From contig BDSI01000217.1 of the NCBI GenBank assembly GCA_003117195.1, positions 53,197 to 117,196 of the forward strand: a DNA stretch of 64,000 nt. The letters run 5' to 3'. The stretch comes from Eudorina sp. 2006-703-Eu-15 (lineage: Eukaryota; Chlorophyta; Chlorophyceae; Chlamydomonadales; Volvocaceae). A program made the position numbers and the translations under genes. Position 1 is the stretch's first letter. Each line of letters starts with the position of its first letter. The notes under the pieces were generated by a model that was not told the origin of the DNA, searched no databases, and saw only the letters and a list, made by a program, of their open reading frames with translations. Positions 23,341-34,180 of the stretch are shown in pieces.

Positions 23341-26018
23341 CTGCAAACCATCAGATAGCGGCCAGGGTTGCATGTCGCAAGCACGCCCCCCTGCCCTGCA
23401 CGCGCACCAACGCATCGCCCAAGTCGTGGAGGTCATCACCCGATCCGCAACCCAACCATCCCCAATCGCCTTCGCTACTTTGCCTAGCACAGTCTCGCCG
23501 TACGTCCCTTGGTGGCGACGTACGGCACGCGCAGCCGTGAAAACGTTGCAAACCATCAGATAGCGGCCAGGGTTGCATGTCGCAAGCACGCCCCCCTGCC
23601 CTGCACGTGCACCAACGCATCGCCCAAGTCGTGGGGGTCATCACCCGATCCGCAACCCAACCATCCCCAATCGCCTTCGCTACTTTGCCTAGCACAGTCT
23701 CGCCGTACGTCCCTTGGTGGCGACGTACGGCACGCGCAGCCGCAAAAACGTTGCAAACCATCAGATAGCGGCCAGAGTTGCATGTCGCAAGCACGCCCCC
23801 CTGCCCTGCACACGCACCAACGCATCGCCCAAGTCGTGGGGGTCATCACCCGATCCGCAACCCAACCATCCCCAATCGCCTTCGCTACTTTGCCTAGCAC
23901 AGTCTCGCCGTACATCCCTTGGTGGCGACGTACGGCACGCGCAGCCGTGAAACCGTTGCAAACCATCAGATAGCGGCCAGGGTTGCATGTCGCAAGCACG
24001 CCCCCCTGCCCTGCACGCGCACCAACGCATCGCCCAAGTCGTGGGGTCATCACCCGATCCGCAACCCAACCATCCCCAATCGCCTTCGCTACTTTGCCTA
24101 GCACAGTCTCGCCGTACATCCCTTGGTGGCGACGTACGGCACGCGCAGCTGTGAAACCGTTGCAAACCATCAGATAGCGGCCAGGGTTGCATGTCGCAAG
24201 CACGCCCCCCTGCCCTGCACGCGCACCAACGCATCGCCCAAGTCGTGGAGGTCATCACCCGATCCGCAACCCAACCATCCCCAATCGCCTTCGCTACTTT
24301 GCCTAGCACAGTCTCGCCGTACATTCCTTGGTGGCGACGTACGGCACGCGCAGCCGTGAAACCGTTGCAAACCATCAGATAGCGGCCAGGGTTGCATGTC
24401 GCAAGCACGCCCCCCTGCCCTGCACGCGCACCAACGCATCGCCCAAGTCGTGGAGGTCATCACCCGATCCGCAACCCAACCATCCCCAATCGCCTTCGCT
24501 ACTTTGCCTAGCACAGTCTCGCCGTACGTCCCTTGGTGGCGACGTACGGCACGCGCAGCCGTGAAAACGTTGCAAACCATCAGATAGCGGCCAGGGTTGC
24601 ATGTCGCAAGCACGCCCCCCTGCCCTGCACGTGCACCAACGCATCGCCCAAGTCGTGGGGGTCATCACCCGATCCGCAACCCAACCATCCCCAATCGCCT
24701 TCGCTACTTTGCCTAGCACAGTCTCGCCGTACGTCCCTTGGTGGCGACGTACGGCACGCGCAGCCGCAAAAACGTTGCAAACCATCAGATAGCGGCCAGA
24801 GTTGCATGTCGCAAGCACGCCCCCCTGCCCTGCACACGCACCAACGCATCGCCCAAGTCGTGGGGGTCATCACCCGATCCGCAACCCAACCATCCCCAAT
24901 CGCCTTCGCTACTTTGCCTAGCACAGTCTCGCCGTACATCCCTTGGTGGCGACGTACGGCACGCGCAGCCGTGAAACCGTTGCAAACCATCAGATAGCGG
25001 CCAGGGTTGCATGTCGCAAGCACGCCCCCCTGCCCTGCACGTGCACCAACGCATCGCCCAAGTCGTGGGGTCATCACCCGATCCGCAACCCAACCATCCC
25101 CAATCGCCTTCGCTACTTTGCCTAGCACAGTCTCGCCGTACGTCCCTTGGTGGCGACGTACGGCACGCGCAGCCGCAAAAACGTTGCAAACCATCAGATA
25201 GCGGCCAGGGTTGCATGTCGCAAGCACGCCCCCCTGCCCTGCACACGCACCAACGCATCGCCCAAGTCGTGGGGGTCATCACCCGATCCGCAACCCAACC
25301 ATCCCCAATCGCCTTCGCTACTTTGCCTAGCACAGTCTCGCCGTACATCCCTTGGTGGCGACGTACGGCACGCGCAGCCGTGAAACCGTTGCAAACCATC
25401 AGATAGCGGCCAGGGTTGCATGTCGCAAGCACGCCCCCCTGCCCTGCACGCGCACCAACGCATCGCCCAAGTCGTGGGGGTCATCACCCGATCCGCAACC
25501 CAACCATCCCCAATCGCCTTCGCTACTTTGCCTAGCACAGTCTCGCCGTACATCCCTTGGTGGCGACGTACGGCACGCGCAGCTGTGAAACCGTTGCAAA
25601 CCATCAGATAGCGGCCAGGGTTGCATGTCGCAAGCACGCCCCCCTGCCCTGCACGCGCACCAACGCATCGCCCAAGTCGTGGAGGTCATCACCCGATCCG
25701 CAACCCAACCATCCCCAATCGCCTTCGCTACTTTGCCTAGCACAGTCTCGCCGTACATTCCTTGGTGGCGACGTACGGCACGCGCAGCCGTGAAACCGTT
25801 GCAAACCATCAGATAGCGGCCAGGGTTGCATGTCGCAAGCACGCCCCCCTGCCCTGCACGCGCACCAACGCATCGCCCAAGTCGTGGAGGTCATCACCCG
25901 ATCCGCAACCCAACCATCCCCAATCGCCTTCGCTACTTTGCCTAGCACAGTCTCGCCGTACGTCCCTTGGTGGCGACGTACGGCACGCGCAGCCGTGAAA
26001 CCGTTGCAAACCATCAGA
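23341..26018 (-). repeat. 205-bp satellite array, left block, about 13 copies
   Basis: Monomers of 204-205 bp containing GCAAACCATCAGATAGCGG and the GCCGTACGTC / GACGTACGGC hairpin. Strand is given relative to the right block, which is inverted. A higher-order period of five monomers (1024 bp) is visible: 23372-24395 repeats at 24396-25400. On the minus strand each hairpin is followed by GAGACTGTG and CTAG. All frames inside are by-products. Confidence 0.95.
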
Positions 26019-26079
26019 TGCCTCGTGCGTGAACGCTTTCAAGTTCCTGTAACTGATACTACGTAATTGTGTTACAAAA

Positions 26080-26692
26080 CCCCTGAAATTGTCTCACAAC
26101 GTGCATGTAAGCAAATGTCAGTAGCTAGGACACATATATGGTGTTCGACTGACACATGGAGTCTCCAAACGTGTTTCAATATTAACGATCAACTCTATTG
26201 TGCCCTAGGTCTAGGCGCTAAGGCCGTCGGGCGAGGGCCTCACCAGCATGCACTGTAGCCGACAGTCACCTTGTAAACGCCTGTACCTTCAAGGATTTTC
26301 CTCTTTCAGATAGTTCATACGTGTGTTATATATTGTTAAAGTGCCTCGAACAGTGTCAGAACAAGCATGGAGACAAATGTCAATAGCTTCTGATGCACAT
26401 ATGGTGTTCGACTGACACATGGAGACTCCAAACATGATTCATTATTAGAGTTCACCTTTAATGTGCCCAAGGTCTAGGCGCTGAGGCCTTCCAGCGAGGG
26501 CCTCACCGACATGCACTGCGGCGGACAATCGCCTTGTGAACGCCTATACCTTCATAGAATTCCCTCTTTCATATAGTCCATACTTGTTTTATGCATTGTT
26601 AAAGTGCCTCGAACAGTGTCAGAACAAGCATGGAGACAAATGTCAATAGCTTCTGATGCACATATGGTGTTCGACTGACACATGGAGACTGC
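26080..26692. repeat. 262-bp tandem repeat, 2.3 copies
   Basis: ATATGGTGTTCGACTGACAC recurs near 26136, 26399 and 26660 with shared flanks (CAAGCATGGAGACAAATGTC). Copies 2 and 3 are closest. No coding potential seen. Confidence 0.85.
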
Positions 26693-27320
26693 CGCTGGTG
26701 ATGGGATGGTCGACGCGGGACGGCCTGCGCCGCGACTCGACCGTCTTCTGCAGGTGGGGTTCGATCAACGACCATTTGGCCTGGGCCAGGGTCCTGCGAC
26801 CGTGAGATGCTCGTTCAGGTCAATGCATGGCGTTTCCGTACTTGGGTCTTGATCTAGTTGGGTTGACTGCACGCATGACCCTGGGCACCCCTCTGATGCA
26901 GGAACCGGGCGGTGAGACAGAGGCTGCGGCCCTGGAGGCCAGCAGGCACGCGGCCGTCGGGAACCAGGAGGGCGCCGTTTCAGAGGCCCGTGGGGATACT
27001 GCGGCTGGTGATGGGATGGTCGACACGGGACGGCCTGCGCCGCGACTCGACCGTCTTCTGCAGGTGGGGTTCGATCAACGACCATTTGGCCTGGGCCAGG
27101 GTCCTGCGACCGTGAGATGCTCGTTCAGGTCAATGCATGGCGTTTCCGTACTTGGGTCTTGATCTAGTTGGGTTGACTGCACGCATGACCCTGGGCACCC
27201 CTCTGATGCAGGAACCGGGCGGTGAGACAGAGGCTGCGGCCCTGGAGGCCAGCAGGCACGCGGCCGTCGGGAACCAGGAGGGCGCCGTTTCAGAGGCCCG
27301 CGGGATACTGCCGCTGGCGA
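26691..27320. repeat. 310-bp tandem duplication
   Basis: The block starting at GATGGGATGGTCGAC (26700) repeats at 27010 with few changes, and a third partial copy begins near 27308. A plus-strand frame reads through it (GGETEAAALEASRHAAVG), possibly a remnant of coding sequence, but no domain is recognised. Confidence 0.85.
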
Positions 27321-27678
27321 TGGATTGACGGTATCAGACCCTGGCCGGCGTGAGCAGATCGGCAGTGGGGCCAACAACATCCGCCTGATTGGCGCAGGCC
27401 AGCTTGAGCAGCATGCCAGACGTTACCTACAGGTGAAATTGGGCCGTATTGTATGTTGTCGGGATGGGATTACAGGGCATTTACCAACTACTCGCCCACA
27501 GTGGGGCTTGCCTTTATTAGTAGCAGAGCAACTCGTCTTCAGCTACCGTTATGTCCCACACGGGAATTGAGTTCAAAAGGGCTCATATTTGCCTTGCTCT
27601 TCTCCCGATTGCATGTCATCTGGTGGCATGTGGGATGGTAGCCCTCACTCAACCAGCAGCATCTCCTGTTTGCTGACC

Positions 27679-28146
27679 ATGCAATATCCATCCAATTTTG
27701 CGCAGAGGGAGCGCCGGGGATTAGGTGGTAAAGATCCAAACCGGACGGAGAACGAGGCACGCAACCGTGCACACTCTCGCAAGCGGGCACATCCTATCAC
27801 GCGCCACACCGGAGCAGCTGGATCGAGCGACGCTGTCGAGGCGGACAGCCCAGTGGACGGCGACGAGGATAACGCAGAGGAAGACGGCGAGCAGTCGTGC
27901 CGGTACATCGAGCGGAATGCAACCATCTACTGCAGTCCCGTCGAGGAGGCCTACGCCAACTTGGTTTCGAGGGGCTTTACTGTCATCACCGCCCCCAAAG
28001 TCGCCGACGCTATCTCATCGGATGTGACAACAGCAGCCAGTGAGCACTTGGAGCGATACGGCACGGCGGTGTTCCAGGATGTGGAGACAGCCGCCGATGG
28101 GTATCCCAAGGTTGACAGGAAGGGACGTACGGCGAGACTGTGCTAG
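27679..28146 (+). pseudogene. Unrecognised gene fragment cut by the 205-bp satellite
   Basis: From ATG 27679 the frame has a basic start (FAQRERRGLGGKDPNRTE), an acidic stretch (DGDEDNAEEDGE), then a globular-looking part (YCSPVEEAYANLVSRGFTVI, SEHLERYGTAVFQDVETA). At 28126 it runs into the hairpin arm of the right satellite array, and its last residues and TAG come from the satellite. Codon use and composition look like a real exon. The RGFTVI stretch faintly recalls the start of 2-oxoglutarate oxygenase folds, which is too weak to name it. Confidence 0.4.
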
Positions 28147-29165
28147 GCAAAGTAGCGAAGGCGATTGGGGATGGTTGGGTTGCGGATCGGGTGATGACCC
28201 CCACGACTTGGGCGATGCGTTGGTGCGCGTGCAGGGCAGGGGGGCGTGCTTGCGACATGCAACCCTGGCCGCTATCTGATGGTTTGCAACGGTTTCACGG
28301 CTGCGCGTGCCGTACGTCGCCACCAAGGGACGTACGGCGAGACTGTGCTAGGCAAAGTAGCGAAGGCGATTGGGGATGGTTGGGTTGCGGATCGGGTGAT
28401 GACCCCCACGACTTGGGCGATGCGTTGGTGCGTGTGCAGGGCAGGGGGGCGTGCTTGCGACATGCAACTCTGGCCGCTATCTGATGGTTTGCAACGGTTT
28501 CGCGGCTGCCTGTGCCGTACATCGCCACCAAGGGACGTACGGCGAGACTGTGCTAGGCAAAGTAGCGAAGGCGATTGGGGATGGTTGGGTTGCGGATCGG
28601 GTGATGACCCCCACGACTTGGGCGATGCGTTGATGCGCGTGCAGGGCAGGGGGGCGTGCTTGCGACATGCAACCCTGGCCGCTATCTGATGGTTTGCAAC
28701 GGTTTTGCGGCTGCGCGTGCCGTACGTCGCCACCAAGGGACGTACGGCGAGACTGTGCTAGGCAAAGTAGCGAAGGCGATTGGGGATGGTTGGGTTGCGG
28801 ATCGGGTGATGACCCCCACGACTTGGGCGATGCGTTGATGCGCGTGCAGGGCAGGGGGGCGTGCTTGCGACATGCAACTCTGCCCGCTATCTGATGGTTT
28901 GCAACGGTTTCACGGCTGCGCGTGCCGTACGTCGCCACCAAGGGACGTACGGCGAGACTGTGCTAGGCAAAGTAGTGAAGGCGATTGGGGATGGTTGGGT
29001 TGCGGATCGGGTGATGACCCCCACGACTTGGGCGATGCGTTGGTGCGCGTGCAGGGCAGGGGGGCGTGCTTGCGACATGCAACTCTGCCCGCTATCTGAT
29101 GGTTTGCAACGGTTTCACGGCTGCGTGTGCCGTACGTCGCCACCAAGGGACGTACGGCGAGACTG
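28126..29165 (+). repeat. 205-bp satellite array, right block, about 5 copies, inverted
   Basis: Same monomer as 23341-26018 on the opposite strand. It starts inside the hairpin (GGACGTACGGCGAGACTGTG) and ends with the same 20-base word directly before ACATCC, without the CTAG that follows it in every internal monomer. The array thus looks like whole units added after that word. Confidence 0.95.
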
Positions 29166-29169
29166 TGAC

Positions 29170-29499
29170 ATCCGTGCATCTAGTATTTTTCTGTTGGGAT
29201 AAGTCAGCATGGTGGTGTTGAGAAACACCGATGAGGATGCCATATGCCTGGTGCCGCGCCCCCCTTTTACGCAGAGCCGCCCTCATCCTCTGCTTTGCTG
29301 CGATGCCAGCGCCATCCCGTAGACCGCCCGGTGTCCCGTAGACGTTGTGTGCCGCCTGCATTGCCGGTGTGATATTAGACTTGGTAATGATGCCTTGCAG
29401 AATGAATGCACCCGAGTCTTTTACAGTATTTGTATGCAAAACTCGAATTTCTTCCTGTACAGCAATGTTTGACTGCAGCTGTGCCATCTTGTTTTTCAA
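29170..29499 (-). pseudogene. Coding-like exon remnant in element F
   Basis: Minus-strand frame with protein-like composition (KMAQLQSNIAVQEEIRVLH, SGAFILQGIITKSNITPAM, AAHNVYGTPGGLRDG). No domain recognised, start codon uncertain, and it runs into the satellite at its 3' side. Possibly another exon of the element F protein. Confidence 0.3.
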
Positions 29500-29599
29500 A
29501 TACTTATATCGTCAACATATACACTTGTGTGCGGAGATCAAGTACATGCTTGATCATCAGCACCCTTCGTACTTATAAGGGTAGGCGAGTTAGTCCTTT

Positions 29600-30062
29600 C
29601 GGATGACCACTTCGTTACATGGAAGATATCATTTACGAATTCGTTTCAATCTCGCATCTGTGGGCAACCAGTCGGGTACAGAGTCAGCAGGTTGCGAACG
29701 TTAGAGCATTATAGTGTACTTTGTTTGCATCGTTTAGGCCAACACGCCAATCATGGACAGGACTTTTAGCAAGGTTCGTTACGACTGGGTTCGTAATTTC
29801 AAGATTTAAGGAACGCCAAATAATGAACAGATATGGACTTGGTGGAACACAATAACTTGTGTCTGCATGCAGTGTGTCGGGATGTTTCCGAATACTAATG
29901 TAGGCATTTTGATGTCATACATTCAAGAGGACAAAGCTCTTCATAACTTGAGTTCGTTGTTGGTGTTCGGTACTGTAACGAACCGGTTCCATTCGTTACC
30001 AAGGCTGTCGTTTCATGTAACGAACCGGGAGGCGTCTTACGAACCGAGTTTTTCCCAGAGTG
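29600..30062. repeat. Element F right subterminal region and terminus
   Basis: At least five copies of a GGTTCGTTAC-like word in both orientations (near 29610, 29775, 29976-30000, 30017 and 30037) precede TTCCCAGAGTG. This clustering beside a terminal repeat is typical of CACTA-type binding sites. The base triplet after the end is AGG, but no left partner is known. Confidence 0.5.
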
Positions 30063-30360
30063 AGGGACTATCAGCCGTCATGACCAATAGTCAACTTGGC
30101 CCATTATGACTGGTCATGAGCACCAAGTCCTATGACTAGCGTTCGTATATGACTGGCATGTTGACAAATGACTGGTGAATCATGACTGTTCATGAGCCCC
30201 GGGTTCCATGACTGCCGTTCATGACTGGCAGACAACATGCATGACTGGAGGGCTGCTACTCATGACTGGGCATGCTGGCATGACTGGCTCCATGACTGCG
30301 GTTCATGACTGGATGGATCCATGAACGGGTTCATGACCGGCGGACCCCCCCATGAACGGG
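30063..30360. repeat. CATGACTGG-rich spacer of element B, right part
   Basis: More than a dozen CATGACTG / GGTTCATGAC words with irregular spacing. Same word family as 19780-20110, so element F split one spacer. The pol frame starts within it (MNGFMTGAF). Confidence 0.8.
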
Positions 30361-31989
30361 TTCATGACTGGGGCTTTCCCCGAGTGTGTGAACGTGACTG
30401 CGGGGAAGGGGAGCCCCAAGGATCCGACCGGCAGCACAACGGCGGCTGCGCAAGTGTCTACTGAGGGTGCGCCGCCTTTGACAGATGCGACTCACCCGTC
30501 CACAGCGCCGGGGCCGGTTAACCTACCGCCATCAACGCCCGGGGTCCCGCCGTCGCCATCGTTGGGGGCTCCGTCAATTCCAGTCGTTCGCCCGCATCAC
30601 GCCATGCGGATGGCTGCGCACTCCATGAAAGTCGTGGCGGTTTCGTGTAGCGGCGCGCCAGATGAGCCGGAAGAGTTGCGGTTATTCTGCGGCCTGAACC
30701 ACTCCAGTCTTTACCTGCTTGGGCCCCAGCAGATGGGGTTGTGGTACAACGGACGAGACATTCCTTTGCGGGCTACGTTGAAGGACGAGGGGGCCAACGT
30801 CTCTTGTGTAGACCGAAAGTTCTGCCAGCGGTATGGCATCAACTACCGGACGTCTAAGGTTCGACTCACCACGACGATGGGCGTCTTGGAGAAACTGTGC
30901 GAGGTCGCTAACCTCTGCACGGTCTTGTGCCCGCATGACCCTGAGCGGCGACGGGTCCTGCGGCCCATGTCATTGGTGTTAGTAATCGACGGCGACGGCG
31001 AGTTTGACTTTTTGTGGGGCAAGGTCGATTCCAACCAGGTCGCTGCATACGTGGATCCGTACCCGCGGCCTCGGCTGTTCTACTGGCCTGATCTGCCCGA
31101 AGGCCGTCCAGAAGTCGTCGACAGCCTCGACATTTCGGTGCCCAGCATCGATTTCGGACCGTCTACCTGTCAGGCGGCCCTCACGTCAGTATTCTGCCCG
31201 CGTGTTCACACTGCGGCGGATTCGGAGGACGGCGACGATCCCGGCCGCGACATTCAGCCGTGCTTGCCTCCATGGTCTCCACAGCTGTATGGTCGTCCGT
31301 TTCATCTGGACGAGCTACGCCGTTCCTTGTGCCTCGGTGGGCTAATGGGGCGGTATACCCGTGCGAGGATTGCGAGGGAAATGGTGCTTCATCGTGCCCA
31401 AATGCGTAACGTGGCCCGAATGAAGGCGGACCCGGCGCCGCCGGATACCGCTGCGGAGGCGGACTGCAAGGAGGCGGACCCGGCGCCGCCGGATACCGCT
31501 GCGGAGGCGGACTGCAAGGAGGCGGACCCGGCGCCGCCGGATACCGCTGCGGAGGTGGACTGCAAGGAGGCGGACCCTGCGCCGCCGGATACCGCTGCGG
31601 AGGCACACTGCAAGGAGCCGGACCCGGCGCCGCCGGATACCGCTGCGGAGGCGGACTACAAGGAGGCGGTCCCTGCGCCGCCGGATACCGCTGCGGAGGC
31701 GGACTGCAAGGAGGCGGACCCGGCGCCGCCGGATACCGCTGCGGAGGCGGACTGCAAGGAGGCGGACCCTGCGCCGCCGGATACCGCTGCAGAGGCGGAC
31801 TGCAAGGAGGCGGACCTTGCGCCGTCGGATACCGCTGCGGAGGCGGCTTGCAAGGAGGAAGACCCCGCCTCTGCTGAGGCCGCCAGCATGGGGGCTGGCA
31901 CCGGGCCGCCGGACATCGTAGTGGAAACAACCGGCGCTGGGGGGGGGGAGATCTGCGAGTGCAGACGCCGGTTGTTGCGAGCCGCCTGA
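30352..31989 (+). CDS. pol: Element B pol part 1: protease-like region and acidic repeats
   Basis: ATG 30352. The Pro/Ser/Thr-rich start (to about 30600) leads to a region laid out like a retroviral protease (DIPLRATLKDEGANVSCV near 30760-30815), where the usual D-T/S-G is D-E-G. The catalytic Asp is present but the substitution is unusual and activity is uncertain. The C-terminal third is nine 48-bp repeats coding EADPAPPDTAAEADCK-type units (31421-31857). The frame ends at TGA 31987-31989, just after a run of ten G (31939-31948). Moving one base at the run joins it to the next frame. It follows gag after the repeat spacer and element F. Confidence 0.7.
   Translation: MNGFMTGAFPECVNVTAGKGSPKDPTGSTTAAAQVSTEGAPPLTDATHPSTAPGPVNLPPSTPGVPPSPSLGAPSIPVVRPHHAMRMAAHSMKVVAVSCSGAPDEPEELRLFCGLNHSSLYLLGPQQMGLWYNGRDIPLRATLKDEGANVSCVDRKFCQRYGINYRTSKVRLTTTMGVLEKLCEVANLCTVLCPHDPERRRVLRPMSLVLVIDGDGEFDFLWGKVDSNQVAAYVDPYPRPRLFYWPDLPEGRPEVVDSLDISVPSIDFGPSTCQAALTSVFCPRVHTAADSEDGDDPGRDIQPCLPPWSPQLYGRPFHLDELRRSLCLGGLMGRYTRARIAREMVLHRAQMRNVARMKADPAPPDTAAEADCKEADPAPPDTAAEADCKEADPAPPDTAAEVDCKEADPAPPDTAAEAHCKEPDPAPPDTAAEADYKEAVPAPPDTAAEADCKEADPAPPDTAAEADCKEADPAPPDTAAEADCKEADLAPSDTAAEAACKEEDPASAEAASMGAGTGPPDIVVETTGAGGGEICECRRRLLRAA
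31421..31857 (+). repeat. 48-bp coding minisatellite, 9 copies
   Basis: In-frame repeats of 16 residues in element B pol, differing by few substitutions. A flexible acidic linker is the likely product. The antisense frames are artefacts. Confidence 0.93.
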
Positions 31990-32017
31990 TAACCCGGCGG
32001 AGGCGCCCAGCGAGAAG

Positions 32018-33896
32018 ATGGATGCGGGGCCCCCATACATCGCGGCATTGGCGGGCCATGTGGCGCGTGAGAAGGTGGCTCCGCCTGTTGATGTGGTGGG
32101 TGTCGCCGAGGGTTCGGTGCTGGGTGATGTTTGGTGGGTGATGCGTCTGTTATTTTTGTGGTGGTGTTGGGGGCCAGTTGTGGCGTTGTCGTCCCCTTTG
32201 GTGTGGGCCGCAGACATTGCGCTATATCTGCTGGGGGTGCCGTTGTGGGCCGTTCGGCAGTCCTGGAGTGGCGTGTCTATGTTAGTTGATATTGCGAATT
32301 TGAGGGAATCCCTGTCTCCTCGCATGTCACGGCGCCAGTACCGTCGCTTACAGATCTTGAAGCGCCGTAAGGAGCCGCCGCCTAGGCCTCCCTTCTGGAG
32401 CCGTGGGCGGAAACGTGGTGTTGCATCTTTAGTTTTGGGCATCCTTTTTATCCTCAGTGCTTGCGCCGCCGGCATGCTCACGGCAGGTGTTGGACCCGGG
32501 ATCATTAATGCGACAGGGGAAGCGATGCACGCGAACTCCGCTGTCTTTTCTGCCGTCGGGGGAGTTGTTGGTCAACGTGCACCCACTGCGCCTGGCCACG
32601 TGGTTGGTGGCATTCGTTGGGAACCTGGTGTCTCGCCGATTGGGTCGCTGTTTCCGGACGGGCAAAGTAGCATGCCGCCTGACAAGCGATACGTGAAGGA
32701 TCCTGACCACGGGTGGATTTACGGCGGTCACCCCGAGGTTGGTGAAGAAGGATGGCTGCAGATGTGTGATATTTTGATGCGCAATAAGAGCAGTTTTGCT
32801 TACTCGTTGAAGGATCTCACGGGCTATTCTGGGCCTGAGGGGCCTTTCCGTATAAATCTCACGACTGACGCCCACATCGTGAGTCCACCTAGGCGTTACA
32901 GCCCAGGAGAGTTGGCGTGCGGGGATAAGAAGTGTGAAGAGATGCGGGATGTGGGAATAATTGTGCCGTGCAAGGGGGAAACTAAGTATGCGTCGTGTCC
33001 CACAATGCCCGCCAAGCGGGACACTGAGGGGAACTGGACTGACGTCCGGTTCTGCATCGACTTTCGGGGCCTCAACACACATACCCAGCGCGATTATTAT
33101 GGTCTGCATCGTATCGACGACCATCTGCAGTCTCTGGCGGGGTGCAAGTTCTTCTCTAAGGTTGACGCGCGTTCAGGGTTCTTCCAGATTCCGGTACATC
33201 CTGAGGATCAGCCGAAGACTGCTTTCTGGTGGCGCAATCAGTTGTGGATGTTTCAGTCGATGCCGTTCGGGTTAATGAATGCTGGTGCGAAGTTCCAGCG
33301 TGTCATGGATTCGTTAGTAGTACGGCATGGGTTGTCGGATTTCTGTAAGGTTTATGTCGATGACGTGATGATTCACTCTGTTACTTGGGATGAACACCTC
33401 GAGCATGTGGAGAAGTTGTTGGTGGCTATGCGTTCGGAGGGCCTTTTCCTACATCCCGATAAGAGCTACTTCGGTGCTCGGGAAGTGGAATTTGTGGGAC
33501 ATATGGTCATGCCGGAAGGTACTTCGATGGTGAGGGCGAAGGTGGCTGCGATTTTGGAAATGCGGCCGCCACGCAATCTTTCAGAGCTGCGAGCTGCTCT
33601 AGGTAGCATGGTCTGGTACCAGCACTACATTCCGGCCTTTTCCAGCATATGCCGCCCGTTGTACGACCTCCTGGGGAAAGGGGTTGCGTGGTTGTGGGGT
33701 GCTGAACAGCAGGATGCATTTGAACGTTTGAAGCTAGAGTTCGCTACCGATCGGGTGCTTAAGCGCATTGATTCTGTGCACCCTCTACGTCTTTACACGG
33801 ATTGGAGCAAGCAGGGATTGGGGGCCGTTCTTACTCAGGAGGACGAAGAGGGTAACGAGCGTTTGTGTCTGTGCATATCGCGGTCCCTTAATAAGC
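32018..33896 (+). CDS. pol: Element B pol part 2: membrane module, RT and start of RNase H
   Basis: The frame is open upstream of ATG 32018 to the G run. Residues 39-56, 57-79 and 134-156 are three strongly hydrophobic segments (RLLFLWWCWGPVVAL; DIALYLLGVPLWAV; LVLGILFILSACAAGML), with a very basic loop at 101-133 (SRRQYRRLQILKRRK). The reverse transcriptase runs about 250-520: VRFCIDFRGLNTHT, FFSKVDARSGFFQ, FGLMNAGAKFQRVM and catalytic YVDD near 33354-33365. RNase H starts with LYTDWSKQGLGAVLTQ and stops at ...SRSLNK, where element E is inserted at 33897. The downstream half is at 46842. Membrane helices ahead of RT are not normal for Ty3 elements. Confidence 0.88.
33894..33896. repeat. Target-site duplication of element E, left copy
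   Basis: AGC at 33894-33896 and 46839-46841. Removing E plus one copy gives a continuous RNase H frame (SLNK joined to HERNYEP), the usual Ty3 sequence. Confidence 0.85.
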
Positions 33897-34180
33897 CACT
33901 CTGGGAACCAACCATCTTCGGGAGCTCTTTGGGAGCTCTTCACCCGTCTCTTTGTCCGTCTCTTCGTCCGGCTCTTTGACTGGCTCTTCTACTGGCAGTT
34001 ACCCAAAGATGATTCCGAAGAGGGCTCTTTGGCTACATCCAAAGACCTGCCAAAGACCGGCGTGAAGAAGAATCCAAATGCAGTCGCAAAGGACCTTCCG
34101 AAGATGAGTCAAAGACAGCCGCGAAGACAAAGCCGAAGACACCCGCCAAGAGGGATCCAAAGTTGCAGTCAAACATGGAT
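33897..34180. repeat. Element E left terminal and subterminal repeats
   Basis: Starts CACTCTGGGAAC. Repeated GGAGCTCTTTGG, TCTTTG and CCAAAGAC words in both orientations follow, likely binding sites for a transposase supplied in trans. Confidence 0.75.

Larger units (their letters stand above)
20708..30062. mobile_element. Element F: left-truncated DNA transposon with satellites
   Basis: The right end reads TTCCCAGAGTG (30052-30062), the inverse of the CACTCTGGGAA that begins element E. Next to it are repeated GTAACGAACC / GGTTCGTTAC words (29775-30045) like subterminal transposase sites. The left end has no matching terminus. It cuts the 75-bp minisatellite and the 3' end of a minus-strand gene, so part was deleted. 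The interior holds that gene, two opposed 205-bp satellite arrays and other tandem repeats. It sits in the gag-pol spacer of element B. The boundary at 20708 is approximate. Confidence 0.55.

Noticed and set aside
23341..26018. CRISPR array
   Set aside because: No unique spacers: the whole 205-bp unit is repeated, and the DNA is eukaryotic.
23351..26042. Dozens of 60-215-codon frames on both strands
   Set aside because: They repeat with the 205-bp satellite period, exist in several frames at once, and show no domain. They are by-products of the repeat.
23341..29165. The two satellite blocks as the inverted arms of one foldback transposon
   Set aside because: Inner and outer boundaries fall at different positions of the monomer in the two blocks, so the arms are not mirror images.
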